A DNA stretch of 64,000 nucleotides from Panaeolus papilionaceus. Its lineage: Eukaryota; Basidiomycota; Agaricomycetes; Agaricales. How positions within the stretch are numbered: the first letter of the stretch is position 1; every line of letters starts with the position of its first letter. This document shows, in pieces, positions 21,620 to 39,587 of the stretch. The stretch spans positions 806,001 to 870,000 of the forward strand of contig JADNRZ010000004.1 of NCBI GenBank assembly GCA_015501605.1, in the 5' to 3' direction. Under the pieces are notes generated by a model. It searched no databases. It was not told where the DNA came from and was given only the letters and a program-made list of their open reading frames with translations. Both the position numbers and the translations under genes were made by a program.

Positions 21620-21977
21620 TTGATAACAAGAAAGAGAAATTAAAGAAACAAGAAAAGTAAATGTACAAAAAGTAACAAGCTGAATTGAAATAAAGTCAAT
21701 AACTCGACTCTAAACTACACAAATGACGCTGACCATCACTAGCTTATCTAATTAAATAACAATCATTTATTTATTTCTACCACTACCCCGCCTACTTGCA
21801 ATGAAATCTTCACCTATTGGTTTATAATCTGGATTCTATGTAATAATGTCGGCATTCAGACTCGTTACTTGCTCTGACTAACATCAGGGCAAAGATTCCG
21901 TGTCTTATTGTGACTGCATACGATTAAGAAGTACTTAAGAGTACTAGGCTCTGACAGTCATCTTGAGTCTCCCCACT
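21620..21977. other. Divergent promoter region YPT6/P450
   Basis: 358 bp between two divergent ATGs. AT-rich around 21740-21780. No ORF or clear motif recognised. Confidence 0.5.
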
Positions 21978-24243
21978 ATGTCCCTCTTTGACTATATCAC
22001 CTGGAGCACAGTGGCTCTCGCTACCAGCTTGTTGCTGACATTCAAAGTCGTCAAGTTTATCTATGGAGAATGGTCATCGCCCCTCAACATATTACCTGGT
22101 CCCAAGTCTTCCAGTCTTTTGTTTGGAAATCTCAAGCAAATATGGAATTCAGTGAGCTGGCACTCGTGCCCACTCTGGCGAATCGTCTTTTACATCTATA
22201 CAGGAACCTTATGCACTCGAAGAACAGTGGCTGGAAGAGTATGGGCCTGCCGTGGTCTACAAGGGCTTGTTTGGCGTATGCATATTGATGTTACGACGAC
22301 GACGACCTACTTACAACTCCAGCAGATGAACCAACTTTTCACTATTGATCATAAAGTTGTAAATCACATACTCATGAATCCCGATCTGTACCAAAAACCA
22401 GTCGCCGCTCGCAAGAATATGGAAAGGATCATGGGTCCAGGCTTGGTCGTCGTGGAAGGCGAACCCCATAGGCGACAAGTATGTCACTGCCATTCGTTTT
22501 AGCACTCGAACACAATGCTGATGTCTATTCAAGAGGAAAGTCATGGTAGGTCCTGTCATCTTCTTGGTTACGACCATATACAATTCGAGCATAGAATCCC
22601 GCATTTGCCGCTTCTCAAGTCAGAGAGCTCACGCCAGTCTTCTTCGAGAAAGTCAACCAGGTAATATTTCAAAACGTTCTGATTTTTGAATCGAGACCCT
22701 GATCATTCCCAGCTAAAAGATAACTGGACGTCTCAGCTGTCAAGTAGCGGGAACGACACTCGCCCAGTCGAGGCATTGTCTTGGCTGAGCAAAGTAACAT
22801 TGAATGTTATTGGACTTGCTGGTAAATCATCTGTGACTTCAGGTCATTATCTGATTTCGAGAACTCATCCGCCATTAGGATTCCATTATGACTTCGAGGC
22901 GTTGTCTAAAGGAGCCCAGGAGAACGAATTAAATTCTGCTTTTTCCACCATATTCCAGACTGGGGGAAGAATGACCATGTTCAACGTGCTAAGAAACTTC
23001 GTGCCGTACTTAAATAAATTGGTGATTACCTTGAATCGCCAGTCGAAGAAAATAGCTCCATGACTTACCTATTTGCTTTCCCTTAGCCTTTGAAGCGGAA
23101 TAGGGACAGTCAACATGCAGGCGAGGTGCTATCGAAAATTAGTCGACGTCTTTTGCGAGAGAGTCAAGAAGCGCTGGGCCATTCTCCGGATTCCAAGGTC
23201 CCAGGAACAACAGGCAAAGATCTTTTATCCATCCTAGTTAGAGCAAACTCCTCTGAAGACGTTCCCTTGGAGCAAAGATTGTCAGACGAAGATGTCCTTG
23301 CGCGTCAGTATGCTCTGCATCACCATCACCATCCAACCTAATATCCATGTACAGAGATTGCTACATTCCTAGTTGCTGGTTATGAGACGACAAGGTAAGG
23401 AGCCCGTATGAGCGCCTCTTCCTGTCTGATGTTGTTCGTGCAGCACTGAGGCAACATGGGCCCTCTACGCACTCGCTACTCACCCAGAGATCCAGACCAA
23501 GCTTCGCAAAGAGCTACGATCTGTCAACGAAGAAGAACCGACAATGGATCAACTCAACAATCTTTCTTACCTCGATGCTTTCATCCGCGAAGTATTGCGT
23601 CTCTTTCCTGCTATTGCCTCGAAGATTCGGGTTGCGATGGAAGACGACCTTCTCCCCCTTTCTCAACCCATCAAAGCGAGAGACGGGCGGATGATAAACG
23701 GGATACCGTAAGCCTAAACAAATAAAAGCCGTGTCTTCGTCTTACCTTGCACATACAGTGTTCGTAAAGGTCAAATCGTGAACATTCCCATTATGTCACT
23801 CAACAGAGCGAAATCGGTTTGGGGCGATGATGCGCATGAGTTCAAGTTAGTTCATTTAAGCGCCCCAAATAATCGCCCTATGTAGATCTGACGCTGCTAT
23901 TCTCAGGCCCGAGCGATGGATGTCTCTTCCTAAAGAAACCTCTGTTATCCCTGGGGTTTGGGGAAACACCCTTACGTTCTTGGGGGGTCCCAGATCGTGC
24001 ATTGGGTATAGGTTTTCATTGACCGAGTAAGTTAATGACTTTCAATCCACTCCGTCTACTCACACTGTCTACAGGCTCAAGGTTATTGTGTTTGTCCTCG
24101 TCAAAGAATTTGAGTTCCGTTTGGCCGTGCCCAAGGAAGATATTAAGCAAAAGACTGCCCTGTTTCTTCGACCTTTTGTAGCATCCGACCCCAAAGGAGG
24201 GAACCAGATGCCATTGATCATTCAACACTCCGACAACCATTAA
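21978..24243 (+). CDS. Cytochrome P450 monooxygenase
   Basis: Heme-thiolate monooxygenase, probably ER-anchored by the N-terminal helix ([22 protein letters not shown]) followed by the Pro-rich hinge ILPGPKSS. Landmarks: helix C HRRQRKVMNPAF, I-helix [17 protein letters not shown]-helix [10 protein letters not shown] (ExxR), PERW, and heme loop [13 protein letters not shown] with the Cys ligand. More than ten exons, including 21978-22151, 22204-22275, 22326-22478 and a 12-nt micro-exon, 22534-22545, encoding RKVM. The true ATG is 21978; an in-frame TTG at 21963 is not a start. It resembles agaricomycete multi-member CYP families but I cannot assign a family or substrate. No biosynthetic cluster partner is adjacent. 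Confidence 0.9.
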
Positions 24244-24468
24244 ACTTATGGTTTTTGACTTACCTTGTAGATCAATATGACTCGTCAGTTGACTTTTTCT
24301 TACATTCACACCAATGATTAAGAGAGAAAATGGAAATGGTCATTATCATGATGATGTTATATTACTACATTGAGTCATTGCATTGGAATCCTCATGAATA
24401 TATGATGCGAAAAATGTAGAAAATGCAAAGAGAAAAAATAACGAACGCCCAAGGGTACTATGCTACGA

Positions 24469-26656
<2,188 letters not shown>

Positions 26657-26758
26657 GGTTTTGTTGTTAGATTAGTGGTTGGGAGATGATGGGAGATGAT
26701 AGTAGGTGAAAAGAAAATGAAGAGGAAGTTCTGATGAGGTCTTGCAAGTCAGACATGA

Positions 26759-26768
26759 TTTATATATT
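26759..26768 (-). promoter_or_regulatory. TATA box of HSP70
   Basis: On the minus strand this reads AATATATAAA, about 105 bp upstream of the HSP70 ATG and just downstream of the GAA array, where a TATA box is expected. Confidence 0.65.
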
Positions 26769-26778
26769 CCAACTGGTG

Positions 26779-26821
26779 GAACAGACCAGAAACTCTGCGA
26801 ACAGCGCCGAACACCCTGGAA
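26779..26821 (-). promoter_or_regulatory. Heat-shock element array (five GAA units at 10-bp steps)
   Basis: GAA occurs at 26779, 26789, 26799, 26809 and 26819, each exactly ten bases after the last. HSF1 binds nGAAn units; a canonical element has alternate units inverted every 5 bp, so same-strand GAAs fall at 10-bp steps. Here the intervening TTC units are degenerate, making a gapped element. It sits just upstream of the TATA box. Confidence 0.7.
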
Positions 26822-27251
26822 CCTTTCTTCAAGTCACGTGGTCTTGCATCATCTTCTTTATCGGGAATAACAATCTTTCTCTTCTATTCTACATCTTACC
26901 CAACTTTTCAAGATTTAAAATTACAGTTCTTAGAAACACATAGAAAATAAGATGGTATCATTAATATGTATATGTCAGACATCTCCGCCTTTGCACGACA
27001 AATTATTACATAGCGTGTGTAAACTTGATCAATAGAAAACCCCGCGTCACAACTATGTAAGTAAAAAGGGAAAAAAAAGGGGCTATAGCTGCAGAGAAAC
27101 TAAGAGAACAGAAAAAAAAAGAGTGGATGAAACAACTGAGGCTAGTCGAGGGTTTGTATGTAAACTGCAAAGTACACGAGAACTACACCATGTGCCGCTA
27201 CGATGTGCCGACTAATAATGATTCCTTCCTTCTACAATCAAATTAAACACA
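26822..27251. other. Upstream flank of HSP70
   Basis: About 430 bp beyond the heat-shock array, AT-rich with A-runs near 27060-27125. No ORF or recognised element. Confidence 0.5.
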
Positions 27252-27530
27252 TCATAATTGTCCAGTACGTTTCACTGCAATTATAGCGGATATGAGAAAA
27301 TAGAAAGCGTCGAATCCGTTTGCTGTCTCCCATGGCACTGCCAAGGCAAACCTAACGCGCTCGCAGAGGCGCTGTTTCTTCCAGGCTTCTGTGAGCCTGT
27401 AGGTCACGAAGCACCGTTGGATCGACTGCATTCAGTTTCAGCGCTCAAGAACATACATATCCAAACAAATGACAAGTACCTGGAAGCACACTCTTTCGGC
27501 GCGCGTGTAATCCTTCAGTTGAATGTTCAT
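27252..27530 (-). CDS. Possible small spliced gene, 74 residues, unknown function
   Basis: A two-exon reading fills an otherwise unusually long gap. Exon 1 is 27480-27530 (ATG, 17 codons). The intron 27426-27479 is 54 bp with GTACTT at the 5' end, CTGAAAC-like branch site and TGCAG at the 3' end. Exon 2 is 27252-27425, ending TGA. The product begins MNIQLKDYTRAERVCFQ, with three Cys and a basic, Trp-containing helix-like middle (YRLTEAWKKQRLCERVR). I recognise no family. The opposite strand also has an uninterrupted frame here but without an internal ATG, so that reading is less likely. Coding status is not established. Confidence 0.35.
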
Positions 27531-27690
27531 GATTTCCAACTTGCGGAATGGGTTCCTACATGGTGTTGATTGATGAAAAAAAATATGTGTTCACAAATGT
27601 GATTTCATAAAAAAAAACAGACAGAAGTAAAAAGAAGGGGAAAAATGAGATAATATGTCATGTCCAAACTACGATCACCAGAAAAATAAT

Positions 27691-29954
27691 TCATCGACGT
27701 ACGTCTAAACCAGGATCGGCCATCGGAACCCTCTCCAAACCCGATTCGTCCAGTTCGACATGGACATCGTCAATGTGGGCAGCATTGAGTTCAATTGATA
27801 AATCGATAATGTCAGCGTCATCGACAGCTGATGGAGGTGGTGGTTGTGCTCGATAAGGTTCCACATAGCCCTCGGGTAAATTGCCACCGTTATTCTTAAT
27901 AGCCCTCTCTCGGAGGACTTGCCAGGCATCGTATTGTCGAACAGCATGCTCTTGTTCACTGAAACCGCCATTAGCATAGAAACTTACCACCAAACGCGAG
28001 ATACGCACTGTAGCTTGTTTTGTTTGTACTGTTGCATCGCCTCGTCAAAGAGATCGGGATTGATCTCCATAAATAGCTTCAACGCGTTGTAAACCATTCC
28101 ATGGATCGTGCTGGTACGAGCAGTGAGGCTGAATGCATCTCCAACGTTGATACGAGGACTTACCGGTTCCAATGCGATTTAGAATTGGTGTACAGAGCAG
28201 GGAAAACAATGGGAAGGATGACGGAAAGGTTATCACTCATGAGGTTAACCACGTATTCATTATTCCAATAAAGTAGAGCTCGCTCAGCGACTTGGAAGTG
28301 CTGGCTGTTGATGCAACGTGCCAGTTGATGGAATAGGGGTACTTGAATCTTTTGGAATTCGACGGGATCGGTGACATCAAGCACTTCTTCGACCTCGTGA
28401 AGGAACATAACTTCCTTTGGTGAGTTGACCTTTGGCCAATATTTAAGCAGACCCAACATAACTTCCTCCGCCAGCGAAGACTCCTTTTCCAAGAACTGGA
28501 CCACACAGTAGGCCAATTGAGGATGATACAAGGAGAGACTTTTAACTTTATGCAAGGGGATCAAGACGCGAGTAAGGAATGTCTTGTGCTCCTCCTTCAA
28601 TGGAAGAGCGAAACCGTTGATAATGGAGCCCAAGATTTCGAGGAGCTCAGCGATACCATTGTGGCGTTCCGTTTCGTAGATGAATTGGAAAAACACGTTA
28701 TTGATGGAGCGTCGAATAAAGGCTCGAAGGTTGAGGAATTTGCCATAGATTCGATGCAAAGTGGTTTTAAGGAAATCGCGTTCTCGAGGATCCTCTGAAT
28801 CAAAGAGTTCTAGGAGGTTAAGGACGAAAGGTTGATCGATGTATCGTTTCGCCATGTTGGTATTGAAATCTGGACTCTCGACAAAGCGGAGGAAGAATTC
28901 ATATACGATTTGAAGATGTGGCCATGCAAGCTCCAAAACAGGTTCGTCCTCTTCTGGGTCAAATGCATCACCAGTCGGATTGACTGGAGGGGGTATCGAA
29001 CGGAAAAGGTTGGTTGCAAACTGATCAAATAGCCAATTAAAATTAATTTTAAAGGATAGATAAAAAAAAACTGACCATATTGACGACCTCTGGGTATATA
29101 GCTTCAGTTATGACACCACGTTGAGTAGTGATATATTCGAGCATTTCGTGAAGTGTTTGAGCTTTGATTTGCTTTCCCTTCAATTCTGCACTGGCGTCAT
29201 TGAAGTCAAAGAGCACACGACATTGGTGAAGCTTCTTGAGGAAGAGTTGAGGGCGATCGGCCGGGGGTGCCTCTGATAAGACAAAAAGTTGAAGAATGGA
29301 TAAAGTAAAGGAGGTTGATGGAAATGGCATACCCATGAAAAGCGGAAGTCGTTCAATTTCGACCTTTTCAGTAACGACGAAACGACTGCTGCGTTGCTTG
29401 CGTGGAGGTTTTCCAACGACGGGAATTGTATCCTTTGGCCCTGCACGAAGACGATTTAAAGTTGAAGGACGCGCTCCACCAGCGCCATTTGGATGATCTA
29501 AGCCAGCAGAAAGTCTATCCTGATTGGTAGCCGGATTGGCGTTACGCTGAGGAGGATCTGAAGGTGCCTCCGGACTGACAACTACGATAGGAGGGGCAGG
29601 GTTTGCACCATCCTGAATGTGTCGCCTTGAGTCAGGATGAGATTGTGATTGAGCGGATCGAACTGAAGCTGATGAAGATTGAGATGAAGAATAGTTATTA
29701 GTTGCAAGATGATTTTGAGCAGGAGCTGGAGGTGGAAGAGGTTTAGCAGTATTGGGGGGAGGTGGTGGTGGTGGAGTTGGTGTTGATGAATTGGAAGAGT
29801 TTGCCTTTGGATCTTTCTTGGATGAACTGGAATCTGTTTTTCTTAACTGCTAAATTGAAGAAAGATAAATTAAAAAGAATAAATTGTAAGAATAAATTTA
29901 AATAATGAAACATACCAGCGTTTTCTTGATGCTTTTCATCGTGAGCGACGACAT
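27691..29954 (-). CDS. RTS1: PP2A regulatory subunit B56 (RTS1 type)
   Basis: B'/B56 subunit that targets protein phosphatase 2A in chromosome cohesion, cell cycle and stress control. The ATG at 29954 starts [13 protein letters not shown]; a small intron follows. The first ~150 residues are low-complexity (poly-Pro, Ser, Gln). The conserved HEAT-like core starts near [27 protein letters not shown] and includes [96 protein letters not shown] and [12 protein letters not shown]. The C-terminus ends with an acidic stretch and GLDVRR. Divergent from the next gene by 134 bp. Confidence 0.95.
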
Positions 29955-30088
29955 GCTCTTAAACTAGAATCGATGAACACACACAACACAAACCAATGCG
30001 TGTGTGATGTCACACTATTCGTGACATTACAATGTTGTAACAAACACTTAACAACTTGATTCAATACTCTACTACGACTACTGCAACT

Positions 30089-31488
30089 ATGGCTGGTCAG
30101 TTTTTATATCTTATATCTTATTTTATTTCTAATCTTCATTGTTATTATAGCAATTTATGCAGTTTATACTTCCCCTTCACATCCACCAATTCCAAATCAT
30201 CTTCCGACTTTAATTGTCACTCCTCATGGTAAAGTCTTGCTCATTTCATTTAACAATTTACTCCTTTCTCACAAACTAATAATCTAGGTCAACCTTCTAA
30301 TATCTTGTATTCCTACCTTCACACCAATTATGTATGTTCATTCTTCAATCATCTCAAACTAGTTCTCATTTATTATTGGTTGTTTTATAGAACACTGAGA
30401 ATTATCTCTTGACGCCTTCACCTCAGGGAGATCTTTGCGTTGCTAAGCTATTTCCACCACGTCCAAAGGAATCAGGCAAAGCTTCAGCCTCAGATCCAGG
30501 TCATTCTTCAGGGTCAGCTTCACGAGTAGTCAGATGTGAAGCCTCTCGTAACCTCAAATGGTCCATCGCCAATACTGGTGTCATATCTCCCATCTACAAG
30601 CTTTCCCTTCCTTCACCAGACTCTCCGGATCTTCCTCTTTTCCAAATTTCAAAGCCAAACCCAAACGCTGCTTTCTGGAGCATGTTCTACTTTGCTTATG
30701 CTGGCCATAATATCCCCCCAAAGCGTATCGAGTTTGGCAAGATTCAAAAGAATCCTCCAGGTCCTAATGGTGGCGGTACTCGTATCAGCATCACTGGAAA
30801 GACGCCCGAAGAGAAGGCTGTGTGGCAAACTCTTGGCGAAGGAAATGAAGATTGTGTTGAATGGGTTGTGCTTTGCGCAGCTTTGAATCTTCTCGAGTAC
30901 GCTCTAACCCTCTCACTTCTCCGTCATTCTTTTTTAATCGTGCTAACCACCGCTTTATTTCTCAGCGATGAGATTATGAAGGCCGCAGAGAAGAACCCTC
31001 CTCCACCCTCAAACCCAAATCCAGCTAATGGGCGTCCCACCCCCGTATCTCTCCGTGATCCAGGTCCTGCCAGCGGTCCTCCCCCGGCCGGGCGCCCAGT
31101 ACCAGGGCCAGGTCCCGGCCCTGTCCCGCCACCTGGTGGCCCAATACCTCCTCAAGGGCGCCCGATACCACCCCCTAATGGCGGTCCTCCCATGCAAAAT
31201 GGCCGCCCTGGGCCTCCGGGCCCGCCAGGACCAGGAAACTATGGCCCACCACCTCCTCGTGGATTCCCTCCCGGTCAAGGGCCTCCTCCTCAAGCTGGAT
31301 ATGGGCCACCTCCTATGGGCGGTCCTCCTGGCCCTCCTGGGCCATACGGTCCTCCCGGTCCTGCATTCGGTCCTGGTGGCCCAGGACCGATGATGCCTCC
31401 CCCTGGTGGCCGTCCTGGGATGCCCCCTCAAGCACGACCCCCACCTGGTCCTGGTGGGCCTCCTCAAGGACCTGGGCGAAGATTCTAA
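30089..31488 (+). CDS. Uncharacterised fungal protein with Pro/Gly-rich tail
   Basis: Exons 30089-30095, 30151-30228, 30288-30331, 30391-30896 and 30966-31488. The first exon encodes only MA plus one base. The N-terminal ~210 residues look globular, with the sequence FWSMFYFAYAGHNIPPKRIEFGKI as the most distinctive part and a following EDCVEWVVLCAALNLL helix. The rest, about 165 residues, is made of GPP/PPG-type repeats with Arg, low-complexity and collagen-like in composition but without a strict Gly-X-Y period. I believe the globular part occurs in other fungi but know no function for it. The intron 30897-30965 is 69 bp, so an unspliced message stays in frame. Confidence 0.8.
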
Positions 31489-31860
31489 GCCTCACTTCCT
31501 GTTGCTACCCTTCAGTTACTAAAGTTGCGCTGAAGGACCATACCTTGTAATACCCAGTCTCTCACTTTCCTTGATTTATTACTTGTCACTCTGACACTTC
31601 TGAGTATTGACTGTTTCACCTTCTCTCATTTATGTAGGGTTTTTCTTTTATTCTCTCGTGGTTTCAAACTAGGTACTTCTGAATGTCCTCAGTTTGCTGT
31701 GTGCTGGTAATACGTATTTGTGTTGATATCGTTGCGACTTGATCAGCAAATTCAATGAAATGTTGTATAGCGATATTGGTTTTATTTAGATGTGTGATAC
31801 ATATATCTAGGATGGTAACTCAGGGTATAGAAACCCTGATGGTCGCTATATAATATGGGT
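31489..31860. other. Convergent 3' flanks
   Basis: 372 bp between the stop of the Pro/Gly-rich gene and the stop of citrate synthase. T-rich, 3'-UTR-like; nothing else recognised. Confidence 0.5.
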
Positions 31861-34051
31861 TCACTGCTTGATAATCTTTTCCAAAGCATCCATCGAGAGA
31901 GCTAAAAATAACAGCGTCAGTCGATCCCTAGAATACGAAACGTATGTCACGCACATTTGGGGCGCTCGAGAGGGAGGCCAAGAGCTGTGGGGGATAATTC
32001 AATCAGCAATAGCCCAATGCTTATCATAAACTACACATACCGCGGGCCCAAACAAGTTGAGTTAAGCAACCGAGTGCCCTGGAGACACCAAATATAACGG
32101 TGTAATACTACAAAAAGCGTCAGCCAGACCCACGCAACATGTTAACTTGCACCAACCTTGAACTCCGTCAAACCGTAATGGTAGAGGACGCAGCCTGTAA
32201 GATAACTAATTAAATATCAAATCCACTTCGAACATGTCGCATTCTTACCAGAGGTAGCGTCAACATTAGGGTATGGATTTTTGGTCTTGCCGTGCTCCTT
32301 CAGAACGTTGGGAGCAACTTGGAAGGTCTGAAAAATGAACGATTAGCTCGAATTATGTTTTGCTAACAACCGTGACCTACCTTGTTGACAAGATCAATAA
32401 TTGGGCTGCTCTTCAGATCGGGTCTACTGTCACAGAACTCCTGAAGAGCAATGAAGCGAGGATCGGGATTTCTGAGAACACCATGTCCATAGCTACCAAA
32501 TGTTCGTCAGCACCAATGTATGTATATCAATTTTATCAACAACATACCCGGGGACGACTTGACCGCTGTTGAGAGTCTTCCAAAGGTATGCCTTGATGTC
32601 TTCTTGCGAAATCTTATCTCCGAGCTCCTTTTGCATGGCCAGTTGCCACCTCAATACTTCCTGGTTGGCGAGTCTACATGATGTTCAATATGGAATGAAT
32701 AAATAATATACGCGAGACGCTGACCCGTGGAGAGGGCCCGCGAGGGCGAACAGAGCAGCAGAGTATGACAGATAGGGGTCCGAGAGGGTGGATCCGACAA
32801 GGTCTGTAATAAATGTTGAATACTATCCAATGACATCACGCAAACCTAGGACGTACGAGCGGTGTGTGCTGAAGCATTTCCTCCCTCATGATCACCGTGG
32901 AGTGCGATATATAAACGCAAGTACTCTGTCAAAGTCTCATTGTGACCATAACCAAGCATGTTGGAGTAGTTGCCTGTTCGAAACGCGTCAGTATCTCTGA
33001 TTCATCGAAATAGATACAAAATAACTCACCGACGAGATCCAAATCTTTTTGTACACCAGCAAGCTCAGTTCCTGGCTTGTAAACGTTGCGATAGATTCGA
33101 GCAGCGAGAGCGGGCAAGCGGGCAATCAAGTTGATCGAGTCCTCGAGGGTGTGAGTCCAGTATTCGGACTTTTTAATGCCCTTTTCGTATGCGGATTGGA
33201 ACTGGCTGTCATGATTGAGAGCAGCCACACCCATACCGAGTTGCGTCATAGGATGCAGGCTTCGGGGGAACCTAAAGTAGAGAGCTGTCTTTAATACGAG
33301 TTCGGTCCTTGTTTTTTCGAACGAATATTTACGAATCGACGAGGTTCTCGACGAATTTAGGGAGGGCTCCTTTCTCTGCAAGCTCACGAGAGAGTTCCTT
33401 GGTCTGCTCAGCAGTTGGGACTTGGCCCGTTAACAGAAGCCAAAGCATACTCTCAGGGATCATCTCTTTCCCGCCGGATGCCGCTGGGAGCACCTTTTGG
33501 CAATCGGGGATTGAGAGGCCATGGAAACGAATGCCCTACACGAATTTAAAGACCATTCCCCGCATTAGTAAATGATTACAAGTCAGTGAAAGCAGGGTAA
33601 AGGGTCACACCTCAATAGGGTCTAACACCGATGCCTCCCAGAGCATGGCCTTCAAGCCACGCATACCACCAATGATGTTGTCAACCTGTGCGGCACATTA
33701 GTTGTGTGTAACCGATCGACCACTAAATCACGACCATACTTTGACATCACCGACGACGGCCTGACCATGTTCAACTTTCTGAAAATAAAATGTGAGGCCA
33801 ATGAACATGTCATCAAGGTTTCGGGTAGATATAGAAGACTCACAAGTTTCTTAAGTTGTTCTTGCTTGGGTGGAATGACCTCCTTCATCGTTTCGCGCAG
33901 CGACTAAGGTCACGAAGAATGAGTACGGGGGTGCGGGGTCGGGTGAGGGGTAAACTATTAGACTGACCTTGGTGGACGCGAAGCGCTTTGTGTAGAAGGC
34001 AGCATTGCGAAGGCAAGACTGACGAGCTAGGGAAGTTCTGGTGGATAACAT
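31861..34051 (-). CDS. CIT1: Citrate synthase, mitochondrial
   Basis: Condenses oxaloacetate and acetyl-CoA at the entry of the TCA cycle. The N-terminus [26 protein letters not shown] is a basic, hydroxylated mitochondrial presequence. Many small exons (about eleven). Conserved elements: [93 protein letters not shown] (first catalytic His), [17 protein letters not shown] (second His) and [15 protein letters not shown] with its catalytic-site His and Arg. The last exon ends [11 protein letters not shown]. Divergent from SEC66. Confidence 0.95.
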
Positions 34052-34324
34052 GGATGAAGATGAAGAGAGAGAAAGAAAATAGGATTTGTTTGATAGCCTT
34101 GGAATTTATGGCCTATGATTTTCTGGTATGACTTTTGGGGGGACCCTGCTATCCACATCCGGCAAGTGCGGGGTCGTATGATCCGAGGGAGGAACTAAAC
34201 GCTATTAACTTTATATTTAAATAATTACAAACACATTATGTCGCCAGCACACATCCAAAGAACACGTCGACAAACTTATTCGCTCATCTACTTTCTCTTC
34301 CTCCATCTTCCACATCCTTAAACC

Positions 34325-35148
34325 ATGGCATCCGTCCTGGTCCCAGTTGCCTATGTTATAATCATCTTTGGTGGCCTTTTTGTTTTCAGTTATTTCTATC
34401 GAAAAAAAACTGCTAGTAAGTCGTCAATTTGCTCTGCACAACCCTCATTTTTGATCGGTTCAAACGCGCCCAATTGTAGCAAAAGTTTATGAGCCATACT
34501 TTCCATCACACCCAGAGCGCAATGCCTATATCACTCTTTTACAACAATCAGACCCACCAGCCTCCGACGCACTTCTCAAATCTGCATTAGTTCGTCGTGC
34601 GATGGCTGATGTACAACGTGTTCTGCGAATTCGTGAAGACAAGCCAGCACTTCAAAATCTGTTACAAAAGGGATCAATTGGAGAGGAATTGTGGAACAGC
34701 TTACTTGCTGCTGAAAAGGAATTGGAAGCAGAAATTATGGAGGTCGTGGCCGAAGCTAACTCATTCGTTGAAGGATGGGGCGGTGTCATTTTCCCAACTG
34801 CCAACGAGATGCTTGCCAACGAAAAGATGAGGGCATCTTTCGAAAGGACCAGTGAAGTCAAGTCTGAGATTGGTGCGTACTTGATAACTTTGTTCCTATT
34901 ATATTGCATCTAAGATCTCATACAGAGGCTAAATACAATATCAAGTCAAAATCGACTACGGATACCGCCAGTGTTAACAAAACCGTCAATGGCCTATTGC
35001 AACCACCAACAAATGGAGTATTGAGTGCTGACTCGAGTGATAACGAGGGTTCAACGACATCGAGATCGGTGTGTATATAGTTCGTTTGCCGACATCGTAT
35101 TTTTTGCTAAACATTCCTCAGAGCAAGAAAGCCAAGAAGAGAAAGTAG
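34325..35148 (+). CDS. SEC66: SEC66/SEC71, subunit of the Sec62/63 ER translocation complex
   Basis: Sec66 (Sec71) with Sec72 joins Sec62/63 at the Sec61 channel in post-translational import. Starts MASVLVPVAYVIIIFGGLFVFSYFYRKK, one N-terminal membrane helix with basic flank. The cytosolic domain has YEPYFPSHPERNAYITLLQ, ALVRRAMADVQRVLRIREDKPALQNLLQKGSIGEELW and EANSFVEGWGGVIFPTANEM, which are diagnostic. The C-terminus is Ser/Lys-rich and ends in KKAKKRK. Four exons. The second join (GCTA|CAAAAG) gives TATKVYEP. Stop TAG at 35146-35148. Confidence 0.94.
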
Positions 35149-35374
35149 TGCCGATACCCCTTTCTTATTATATCCACTAGCATCTTTGCGTGTACCACTT
35201 GTATATCTGGTTTTCGCTGTGGGAGTAATGGATAAGAACGTTTTATTCGCGCTACATGGCGATAGAAAGAATATAAGCGTATAGTTGGCAAAGTACAATG
35301 ATAACGAAAAGTGAATATAGTATGCATGAGATGTATCAAGGAATACTAAAAAAAGTAAGCTGGAACCTGAGTAA

Positions 35375-39587
<4,213 letters not shown>

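Noticed and set aside
21963..21977. Start of the P450 at 21963
   Set aside because: The codon is TTG; the first ATG in frame is 21978.
27258..27569. Plus-strand 103-codon frame
   Set aside because: It begins at a TTG and has no ATG inside; the minus-strand spliced reading is the better candidate, though neither is proven.
31009..31467. Minus-strand Arg-rich frame opposite the Pro/Gly tail
   Set aside because: Reverse complement of GPP repeats; composition artefact.
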